NCBI GenBank assembly: GCA_017450065.1
Contig: JAFSYI010000054.1
Coordinates: 1-64,000 of the forward strand
Length of the DNA stretch: 64,000 nucleotides
Source: Lachnospiraceae bacterium
GTDB lineage: Bacteria; Bacillota; Clostridia; Lachnospirales; Lachnospiraceae
Reading direction: 5' to 3'
Shown here: in pieces, positions 1 through 12,000 of the stretch
How positions within the stretch are numbered: the stretch's first letter is position 1
Layout: each line of letters starts with the position of its first letter
Position numbers and translations under genes: made by a program
The notes under the pieces: generated by a model
What the model was told of the DNA's origin: nothing
The model's input: only the letters and a program-made list of their open reading frames with translations
Databases searched by the model: none

Positions 1-3000
1 CCCCTGATCGTCCACCTTAAAGCTTATATCCTCTGCCAAAGCATAACCGTAAGGAGCCGTGATCTCTCTTAAGATGTATGTCTTTCCGGCTTCAAGCTTT
101 GTTCCGTAGATAACATTGTATTTCTCATATGCTGTCTTCTCTTCCGATGACAGCAGAGTCTGATCGGCTACAGATGTGATCAGCGTCTGCTTCTGTCCCG
201 ATTCGAACTCAAGCACTACTCTGCCCGTCTCGTCAATTATCTGAAGCTTCGCACCGGGAAGCTCTTCGCCTCCCACGATCATCTGCTTTGATACCACTGC
301 CGTAACTACTGCATCATATACATTTACAGGCTGCGTTACCATTCCGTTCGCGTCGGTCTTCTCGAACTCATTGTAGTCCTTAACCGTGAAGTACAGGTCA
401 TCTGCCTTTACATATCCGGCAGGAGCCTTGGTCTCAACAACCTTATACTTCTTTCCTACCTGCAGTAATCCGTAGTCGATGAGCGTAGCTCCGCTCACCG
501 GACTTACCCATGAGAATATCTGCCTGTAATCATTGTCTGCCTGCTCATAGAGTGCAAGCTCTGCTCCTGCAACATAATCATCCGCTCCGCCGCTTAATCT
601 CTTCTTGCTTATCTCTACCCTGATCGGGCGGTCGTACATCGTGAGCATTGCAGCATTGCCTGATACTCCTGCCTTTACGGAAGCCTCGGCACTTGCACTT
701 GCATCCTTTATTATCTGGATAGTTCCGTCGTCTTTAAGTGTAAATGTTATGGGGTCTGCCGTGTAATAACCCTTGGGCGGATCGGACTCCTTCAGAGTAT
801 AGCTCTTGCCAACCTCAAGCACTGCAGCTATTGTATGAGGCTTACCTGTGCTTACCCATGATTCTATCGTCTCCTCACCGTCAAGGATCCTGAGTACGGC
901 ACCGGACAGCTCTGTATCGCTTCCCATCTCTTTCTTGGAGATTGATACATTGATCGCTGCATCCTCCATGATAATGGTCATGCCGTTTGATGCACCGCTC
1001 GTACGGGCATTGGTTGTTACCGTTCCGTCCTCATTTACGGTAAATACTATATCCGTTGCAAGGCAGTAACCGGCCGGTGCCGTGTCCTCATGGAGCACAT
1101 ATGTCTTTCCTGCCTCAAAACCTTTCTCACCATTCGCGGAATCACCGTTTCCTGTTTCGATAAGCTTCGGGGTGGTTCCGCTCTCCCATTCGATATAAGG
1201 CTTATCGGATACCTTACCGTTCTCATCTGCTTCATATACCTCAAGCTTTGCACCGGGAAGCTCTTCCGAACCGCCTATTTCTCTCTTGGAGATATAAACC
1301 CTTATACTGTCATCACTCATCTGGCATACAAGCGGTGTGGTAAGTGATCCGCTTACCGTGGTTCCGTCAAGAGTCACTGTATTGGTCACAGCCTTTTCTC
1401 CGGAAGGAAGCGCATAGCCGGCCGGAGCCTTTATTTCCTTGAAGTAGTAGGTTCCCCACGGCAGGTCACCTATAACAAGGTTCTGGCCGCTTATATATTC
1501 AGCAACCCTGTCGGCTGCCATGTAAAGCTCTCCATCCTTATACAGCTCGAATGAAGCGCCCGAAAGCTCAAGCTGTTTCTGGCTTCCGTTTGACTGTCTG
1601 CCAAGCTTGATCAGCCTGATCGTTCCTTTTCCCTTGAGATTGGAAACATTGGTAATTTCAGTATCTGTACCTTCTTTATAAACGGGTACCATCTTCTCAG
1701 TGATCTTTCCGTCCGCATCCTTTACAGGTCTGTCAGCCTCGGTAATACTGAACATATATTTCGATCCGTCGGCCACATAACCTGCTGCTTCGGCAGATGC
1801 CTTGTCTTCGAGGAAGTAATACTCTCCCATCGGAAGATGCTCAGCCATTACAATACCTGCCGCATCGCTTACTACAGTCGTTACGGATACTTCACTGTTG
1901 TCCATGGCGAACACATTAAATCTGATACCCGGGATGACTGCCTTACTGTCTCCGTCAACCTTGACAAATCTTGCCGATGCCGTTATCTCCGAATTAACAA
2001 AGGTAAACTCAACAGGTTCGGCTTCTTCGTTACTCCTGTCAATGGTAAATGCAAGTATAAACCTGCTTACCGCATAGCTTATGCCCGAAGGAACGCTCAC
2101 CTCTTCAAAATGATAATCACCGTAAGGAAGCCTTCCGATCACATCCGCTTCTATAATGCCCGCTTCATTTGTCTTATAATCTCCAACCTTTTCAGCCGTA
2201 CTGTCATTTATAAGAGAGAACTCCACTCCTGCAAAGGATTCGGGCTGTTTACCGTCAAATATCTTCTTAAGGGAAACATATCCGTAACCCTTTCTGTTAT
2301 AAACCGTTGCGTTCTGCGGCTTCATGATGTTCGTCTTTGCATCGGCGTTGTTGGCATTAACTGTAAGGATCGAACTCCTGACGATATTGGTATCGCTTAT
2401 TTCTTCATATCCTTCCGGTGCTTTGGTTTCTTCAAAATAGTACGAACCCCATGCCACGTTTCTGACGGTTATCCTGCCGTCAGCCGCTGTCGTAAATACT
2501 CCGGAGGTTGCTCCGTACTGTGCCGAAACATCCGTATTTACTCCATCCTCTGTCCTGTACAGCTTAAACTGAGCGCCCTCAAGAGCGGTTTCCGACTCAT
2601 CATCAAGCTTGACCAGGGTAAGCGTACCCGGCTGCTGCTTATTGATAACGGTTCCGAGTTCTATCGCAGTCTTCGTTGAGAAGGCATCTATAGTAAACTC
2701 ATACCTCTTTCCGGGTTCTATTATTTCATATCCCTTGGGTGCTTTGGTCTCTGTGAAGAAGTATGTATCCCAGCCAAGCCCGCTTACGCGTATCTCACCG
2801 TTTTCATTGGTCGTATAGGTGCCGTACTCATAAGAATCCTTAAACAGCGTTGACAGCGTCTGACCTATCGTCTTTGGCGTGGTTGCAAACAGGGTGAACT
2901 CTGCTCCTGCAAGAGGTGCACCGTTCTCATCTGTCTTGCGGAGTATTACGGCTCCGTTTTCAGGTGTATTAAACACTGTCTTTGTATCCGTAAAGCTTAC

Positions 3001-6000
3001 AGTCTGTCCGTCGGAGCTTATCCTGAATGTAAGGACATCATCATTCGGTATGTATCCGACAGGAGTGATCTCCTTGAAATAGTACTCGCCGTAATCAAGA
3101 GGTCCTATCTTCTCCGAACCGCTCTCATCAGTCAGCTTACCGCTTCCGTTTGTTGTATATGTTGCTACATATTGGCCTTCCGCTTCGGTTCCCCTGTATA
3201 GCTCAAACGCTACATCTCTCATGGGAGCCTTGGTTACGCTGTCCTTCTTAAGAAGTTCAACATAGCCCCTGATACGGTCGTTCTTTATCGCATTTACTCC
3301 CGTGAAGCTCTCTTTCAGATGATCACCGCTTATTGTGAAGCTGTACTGCTCTGTATTAAGCACATATCCGTCTATGGTCTCCTTCTCGATGAGGGTGTAT
3401 CTGCCCCAGAGGAGCCCGTCACGTGAAGCCTTTCCGTTCTCTGTAACCAGAGTAGCTATAAGAGCCTGGTCTGCTGTGTTATAGTTCTTATACAGTTCAA
3501 ACACCACTCCGCTCAGAGGTGTATTATCCGTACTGTCTGTCTTTTCAAGTTCTACGGATCCCGTAAGTCTGGTGTTATCTGCATGCAGTATCCGGATATC
3601 CGTTACATTCTCCTGCGTAATGCTGAAGCTGTATTTTTTACTGCTGTCAAATGTATATCCGGCAGGTGCCGATTTCTCCGTGAAGTAATAGCTTCCCCAT
3701 TCAAGTCCCTGTACATTGACGTTTCCGTTGCTGTCTGTCGTATACTCTCTGAGTGCTTCCTCTTTTCCGTCTTCACCTACCGAATAAAGCTCAAATACCG
3801 CTCCGGCCAGCGTTCCTTCCCTGTTGCCGTTCACAATATAGCTCTTTTCAAGCCTTACGCCGCCATATTTCGGATAATTGATCACAACATTATCCTCTGC
3901 ATTATCAAGCTTGAGCGTTTTTCCGTTATCATCATTTGTAACCGTAAAGGTATATTTGCCCGTAAGCTTCCTGTACGCATCCCCCGGCGTACTCTTTTCC
4001 TTAAAATAGTAGCTTCCGATACCGAGGTTCGAGTAGCTTACAATACCTTTTGCATCACTGGTAACATCCGAGATTTCAAGATCCGTGCCGTTCTCGCCGG
4101 CTCCGGTCTTATACAGAGTAAATACCGCTCCCTCGAGAGGCTTATCCTTGGTGGTATCAGCCTTAATAAAGCTTACCGAAGCCCTTACCGTTGAGTTAAT
4201 GCAGGTCTTTATCTCCTGCGGTTCATCAGCCTCTGCCTGGTTTCTGTCAATGACAAAGCTTATATGTTCATCATTAAGCAGATATCCGTCAGGCGCCTTG
4301 GTCTCCTTGAAATAGTACGAACCGTACGGCAGCTGTTTAACATCGATCCTGCCGTTTTCCGGAGTAACCAATTTTGTATCCGAGGCTTTTTCCGAATAGG
4401 CATATACACCATTGCCTCCTGTTACATATACCTTGCTTCCATCCTTTGTAAACAGGGCAAACTCTGCTCCTTCAAGTGCATTTGCAGGTGATTGGTCATC
4501 CACCTTAAGAAGCGCCGCGTTACCGTAGATCTTTTCATTTGTGAGCGATGTATCAAGCGGTGTCTTAATGCTCTTTTCAACATTCTGCGCATTGATCGAA
4601 AGAACCCCGCTCTTTCTGTTCTTAGGCATCGCATAACCTTCGGGAGCTGATACCTCCTCGAAATAATACGATCCCCATGCAAGATCGCCGATCACGATCT
4701 CTCCGTTTTTATCCGTTACATATAAGCCGTCAGCTGTAGTATTCTTTATTTCAAAGTCTCCGTCAGCGTCTGTTTTAAAGAACTTAAATGCCGCTCCTTC
4801 AAGAGTTCCCTTATTCTCTCCGTTGACCGTATAATACTTAACCAGCTTAACCGAGCCTTTATAAGCCTCATTCTTGAGCGACAGCCTGTACTTACCGGTG
4901 TAATCAAGAGCGGAAGCGCCTATGGTAAAGACTGTCTCGGCCGGATCCGGGATATAGCCTGCGGGTGCCTTTGTTTCCTTGAACTTATATGTACCCCACA
5001 GAAGGTCATCCACTCTGACGATACCTTCCGCATCGGTTGTGTATGTTTTATCCTCCTTGAAATACTTAATGCCGAGAATGGTTTCCTCTCTGTAAAGTGT
5101 GAACTCGGCCCCGGCAAGACCTATCCTTCCCGTTCCGTCTTCCGATTCGGTATATTTAAGTATTTCTGCCTTTCCTTTTTTCGGTGTATTTAATGCAATA
5201 CCGTTGCTTCCTGCCTCAACGATCTTATCCATATTGGACTGATCGATGGTAAATGCATACTTCTCCGTATTTGACTCATAACCCGGAGCAGGTGTCTTTT
5301 CCATGAAATAATAGCTTCCGGCTGTGAGATCCCCATTGGTAACGATCATACCCTTTGCATCCGACTTAATCTCCTCATAGCCGTTTACTACCGTATTATC
5401 CTTTGCATTATACAGTGTAAAGACTGCTCCCTCTATGGGGGATCCTGTTACGCTGTCCTGCTTAACAAGCCTTGCACCGCCGCGTATAAGCTTATTCTCT
5501 GCTTTAAGTTCATTACCTTTAACATCGACTGTTATCTCTTCCGACACATTGTCTGCATTTATTTCAAATACATACTCTCCGTTTCCTTCGATAGCATAAC
5601 CTGAAGGAGCCTTTGTCTCTCTGAATACATAAGTACCCCACTCAAGCCCGTCAGCTCTGACATAACCGTTCTCATCGGATACGAGATCTTTTCTTATTGC
5701 GGCACTTTCACCTTTTCTGTACAGGTCAAAGGCTGCTCCCTTAAGTCCGTCATTGGTACCCTTAACTACCTTCTTAAGCTTAACAGACCCCTTCCTGGGT
5801 GTGTTGTAAACCACTCCGAGACCGTTATCACCGGCAGCGGCATTGTCTATGGTTACGACCTTGCCGTTGTCTGCAGCTGTGATCCTGAAAGTATACGGTG
5901 TGGTAACAGGCTCATATCCCCTGGGTGCCTTAGTCTCTATGAAGTAATAATTTCCTGCCCCAAGACCATCAACCGTCACCTTGCCGTTTTCCTTGGACGT

Positions 6001-9000
6001 AACGGTACCTTTACTTACCGGTTCGGTTCCGTTCTCCTTATACAGTGCAAATTCAGCGCCTTCCAGAGGTCTTCCGTCAGCATCCTCTTTTATAAATTCA
6101 ACCCCTGCACTGATAAGTGTATTCTCAAATCTGGTAGTGATCTTCTTATCCCGGCTGTCAACAGTGAATTCAAAAGGAGTCTCAACCCTGTTATATCCTT
6201 CAGGTGCTTTACTCTCATATATTTGGTATTTTCCGTAAGGCAGCCCGGTTATCGAAAGCTTTGCACCGTTGGTTTCAAGCGTCTGACTGGTTGACAGGAA
6301 GCCAGCCGTCTTATCATATGCATAAACACCGGCAGCACCGTTAACCTTAATATTCTTTTTAGCTCCGTCCTCTAACTTTACAATATAGAACTCGGCACCT
6401 GCAAGCTCATTATCATTTCCGTCAACCTTAATAAGCTCTACAGAGCCGTAGATCTTCTCATTGGAAACCTCTATTGTGTTTGCGGTTACCGTGGAAACCG
6501 TATTATTCTCATCTATTACAACGGTTTTAGTCTTTGCAGCTTCACCCTCAGGAGTAACAAAACCTTCCGGAGCTTCGGTCTCTACGAAATAATAGCTTCC
6601 GTAAGGAAGATTCTCTACCCTGATAACACCGTCTCCATCCGTTTTATATACTGTTTCATTATCGGGATAAAGCGTTCCGTTCTTATATAATACAAACTTC
6701 GCTCCGGCAAGGGCACTTCCCTCACCATCATCCTTGGTAAGCTCGATCACACCCGTCTCTTCCTTATCAACGGCACCCTTAAAACCGGTAAGCTCGGCTT
6801 CCAGATTATCCGCATCAATAGTGAAGGTATAATGTGTCTCATTATCAAGGACATATCCTTTCGGTGCCTTGGTCTCAACGAAGAAGTAATTGCCCCATGC
6901 AAGGTCATCAACGGTTATCACGCCACCGTTTGCCGTTGTATATTCGCCAACCTTATGCTCGGCTTTACCGAATATTGCCGAGATCCTCTGGAGAATACCG
7001 CTGGGATTGGATGAATACAGTTCAAACACAGCTCCGTCAAGCTTCTTTGTTCTGTCGGAATTATACTTCTCAAGCGTCACTTTACCGGTCTTTCTTACAT
7101 TTACGGCTTTTACGGTGATCAGCTTGTCCTGCTCACTTATACTGAATGTATAAGGTACTGTATTTAACTCATAACCCGGTACCGTATCTGTCTCTGCAAA
7201 ATAATAGTCACCGTATTCAAGCGCACCTATTACATCCTTTGCGATACCACCGTTCTGTGTTACATAATGCCCGATCTTTTCCGACTGTCCTTCGGGCACA
7301 CCCTTAAAGAGATCAAAGCCTACGCCGTTAAGCATTGTTTCATCATCATTTTCATCCAGCTTTTTGAGCTCAACATAACCCACGATCGGAGTATTGGACA
7401 TTTCAAGACGCGAAGCGCCCGTAAATCCATGCGAATCTGCAGAAATGGTAAACGTTACGGGAGTCGTGTCAGGCGTAAAGCCTGCAGGAGCCTTGGTCTC
7501 CGTAAAGTAATAATTCCCCCACTCAAGATCCTCTACCCTTATCAGTCCGAAAGTATCGGTCTTAAGATCTTTCTTAAATACCTTTCCATCCTTGTACAGG
7601 TCAAACTGCGCACCCTCAAGAGGCTCTTTTACATTATTCTTAAGCACATACTTAAAGAGCTCCGCTTTACCTGTCTTGGGAGTATTTACTACGGCAGCCA
7701 GTCCGTCTACCTTCTTCTTAAGTTCCGGAAGCGTAAATGTCTTTCCGTTATCCTCTGCAGTAATGGTAAAGCCGTAGCTGTCGGCATTCACCTCATATCC
7801 GGTGATCTCTTCCTCTGTAAAGTAATATGTTCCTGCTCCCAGACCACTTGCATAAACGTGACCGTCTTTACCCGAATAATATGTATTCTGCTTCGTGAAT
7901 TTACCGTCAACGTTCTTCCACAGGGTGAAAGCAACATTCGCTATTGCTTCATCCTTATCATCTACCTTTATAAATTCGACATTTGCCTTTATGAGAGTAT
8001 TTCTAAAGGAGTATTCCTTAACCGCCCCTCTTTCGCTTATAACAAACAGCAAAGGATCTTCTGATACTTTATATCCCTCCGGTGCCTTCTCCTCATATAC
8101 ACGGTAGGTACCGTAAGGAAGGCCTGTAACAGTAAGGTTACCTTCACCGTCTGTTTCAAGCTCCTGCTCTGTTCCGTTAATATCAAAGGTATAAACGCCT
8201 GCCGTACCTTTGGTGAGTACCTGATACTTTGTATCCTTTTCCTCATCCGAGCTGTATAGCTTAAAGGTAGCACCGGTAAGCGGTTTATCTTCGTCATCAA
8301 CCTTATGAAGCAAAAGTTCTCCGTATATTTTGTCATTAACCACATCTATGGTCAGTTCCGCACCACAGTTTTCGGCATTGATTACCGCCTCTTTGGTTCT
8401 TGCAGCTTCTTCTTCGGGCGTTACATAACCCGAAGGAGCCTCTTTCTCCACGAAATAATAGGTTCCCCAGGGAAGGTTATCAACCCTGATCTCACCATTT
8501 CCGTCCGTGGTATACACTGTCTTTGAATCCGGATAACGGCTTCCATCCTTATAAAGTTCAAATACGGAACCTGAAAGTCTAGCGGCATTCTCCGAATCCG
8601 CCTTGATAAGTCTTAACGAACCGTTCTTTCTCCGGTTGTATACTGTATATGAACCCGAATAGGATCCCTTTATCATTGCATCCTTAATAAGCGTGGTACT
8701 GCTTACTGATCTGCTCGTTACTCCGTCAGCTGACACGCTGAACTTCATTACTATCTGATTCTTCTCATATCCATCGGGATATGTTATCTCCTCTATCCTG
8801 TAATCACCGTACGGAAGGCCGTCAACACTGAATGTACCATTCGTTGTCGTGAGCCTGGATGTTCCGGTATTACCTTCCGCATAAATATATTCTCCCGAAG
8901 CTCCGGAAACATAAATAAGCGCATCCGAATCATCATCATGCTTCAGATAGAACTCAGCTCCGTCTATAACGGATCCGTCCGTCTCATCCTTCTTTATAAC

Positions 9001-12000
9001 TTCTATCCTGCCTGTTGCATGCTTCCTGTTTACAAGGGTTACATCCTTATTGAGTGAAGCAACACTGCTGTCATCAAGTACAAAGGTCTCCGTTCCGTTT
9101 ATAACGTCAAAGTCAACTCCGTCTGAGATGGCATTACCCTTCGCATCAGTCTCGGTTACCGTATATGTTCTCTGCGCGGGAAGAGGCGCAAACAGGACTG
9201 TTTCTCCTGCCTTAATCGCAATTACCTGTTTATCTGAATGCTCTCCGCCGTTAATATCATAATATGCGGTTCTGTTTCTGTCTGAGCCCGATGTTGAAGA
9301 AAGGACAACATAGAATTCGGTTCCGTCATTTAAGGTCTCCCCTGCCGCATCAAGATAAGACTTGGTCACCTTAACCTGACCTGACATTCTGTTGGTGATC
9401 TCCACAGATTCATCACCGTTAACGATCACGGTGCAGCTCTGATCCTCTTCTCCGATCCTGCATGTCTTGGTGTTTCCGTCAACGGTATAGGAAACTGCAT
9501 ACTCGTTTCCGTTGATATCCTTAGCCTTATCCTTGACCTCTGTCACGGTATAGGTTCCGTAAGGAATATCGCTGATCGTCCTGGTCTCTCCTACTTTTAC
9601 GGCTATCTCACTGTATTCTCTGTCGAATACACCTGTTTCTTCATTATAATAATCACCGTATTCATCCTGTACTGTCACATAGAAGGTACCGTTTCCGGCA
9701 TCAGCGGGAACAGTTTTCTTAAGAAGGCCTATCGAACCGGCTTCAATCTTATTGTCAAAGCCCATCTGCTCTACTATATTGGCATCAATACAGTTGGCGC
9801 TGTAATCATCGATCGAACTGTTCATCGAAACCTTATAACAGGTCTCGATCTTGTTCTGATTTATAAATGTATAGCTCTTCTCATTCGTTATATTGACCTT
9901 GATCATGTACACGGTAGCATCTATGACATATCCGTTTACATCACCCTGCTCCCTTATACGGTAGTAATGGTCTCCTTCATCATGCTTTGTGTATGCAATG
10001 GTATCAAAGCTTGCCAGCTCACCCTTATTCTGCGTTGTCTGGATCTCAACCCACTGCCCGTCTTTGTATTCCTCAAGAACAAACGTAAAGACTTCATCCG
10101 ATGAAGGCGTCACACCGTTTACAGTCTTCCTGACAGTGAATCCTGTGGTTGCCCCTTCGAACTTCTTTCCGTTGTAAGGCCACATGTGTCCCTCTGAATT
10201 CGCACTGTGGAACTTCCTTGCTATAACACATCCGTTGTAGCTTCCGCCACCGGGGAAGTCAACAAACGCATTGGGTGCAACGATATGTCCGAAATGGGAA
10301 TGTCCGGATTTCATTGTTATGTTTTTCGTATTCGGAAGTAAAAATACGATACTCGAATTCTGACCGTATTCGGTAATCGTTGTTGCATTGTCACCGACAA
10401 CAACATCAGGGAACATTGTAATATCCTCACCGCTGTCTACCTTCAGGATCGTATCCACTGCCGAATTAATGTCAGCGCCGAATATTTTAATTCTCTTTAT
10501 ACCGTTTAACGATGAAATCCTGTATGTATATCCGGAGCGGAGATACAGTATATCCTTATTCTCATAATCCTTCTCAACATAACAGTATTCACCCGATGAA
10601 GCATTCCTGTCCACTACATGATCCACGTCCAGATCGGATATTTCATTCCGGATTGAAGCGAATGCCGCATCAAAATCAATATAATTGTCGGTTATGTACA
10701 TACCCGTGCAGTAATTTATTCCTACGCCATTCACAGTATCGACGTATTTGTCCTCTTTACTGAAATATGTATATACCCCGCTGTTCTCACTGCCCAGATA
10801 CAGCGCACCTCCGCCTACCGTACTCCACCAGTTGTCCTGGGTAAGCTTTCCGCCGATATAGCTGTTGGCACTGTATTTGGCGGCTTCATTACCCCAGCTG
10901 TGTATACTCGCATCACCACCCACGGCAACAGGACCTATAAAGTGGTTCTCATGATTGAACGAATCACTTATAAAGCTGTTGTAATTGGCAAGAATATATC
11001 CCAGAGAATATGAACCTCCGTCTGAGAGCAAAGTCGAATTGGATACATACTCAACAGTAACAAAATCCGAAAAGCTGTCTACACTTACGGTAACTTCCTT
11101 AACTTCTCCCTGTCCGTCAGTAACAACATTGCCGGTAACATCATCAACTGAGCTGACTGCTCCGCTTTCATCCTCTTTAAGATGAAATGTCTTTATCTTT
11201 TCTATCTCATCATTATTGGGTGAAGACAGTTTCTTCTTATAAAATATATTTACATTCACAGGGTTAAGAGGTTCCGTCTCCTCATTATCCACAGTAAAGA
11301 AAACATCATATACATACATTTTAGCCGGTGTAATACTGTCATCCGTATTCTGTTCACCGATCTTCTTTGCTACCTCCGCATAATGCGCGGCATCACTTTC
11401 CTGGCTTATTTCAACAGCATGAAGCTCTGCGTTATCCGGAAGGTCTGCCGGATCATTCAGTGTAACTGTAATATCAACCTTTGAATCCGAATACTCATAA
11501 ACGCGCTTTACAGCTTCCGCCTCGCCGGCTTCAGGTTCTTCATTATCATGTGAATCCCCGGCCGCACCGTTATCTTCATCATTGCCTGTCTCATCATGCT
11601 TTATTACAACATCATTCCTGTTCTGCTTAAGAACAGCATTAACAGCCCCGTTCTCAACAGAACTAACGGAGTACTCCGAAGAAATGTTATTTACATTCTC
11701 ACCTTCTATATATATGGTAAATGCTTCGTTATCAAGACCGGAAAGCCTGATGCTTGATGTGGAACCGGAGAGAGAAGGAACCACACCGTTCTTAACGATC
11801 TTTCCGTCATACATTACTACAGCGGATGACTTGATATACAGACTGAAATACGCATTTTTTTCAAGACCCGTACCATCAAAGGTTATTGTCAGTTCATCAT
11901 ATCCCGAACCTTTAACTTCATTTCCGCTGTCGGATACCCTGAGCTTCTTTTCTGCCGCAGGGGCATCCTTTGAAATAAGCGTGATCTGAGGGTTGCCGTC

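Noticed and set aside
1837..2679. Long plus-strand reading frames opposite the adhesin
   Set aside because: They are shadows of the adhesin frame, with Cys/Arg-rich composition, no ribosome sites and no family likeness.
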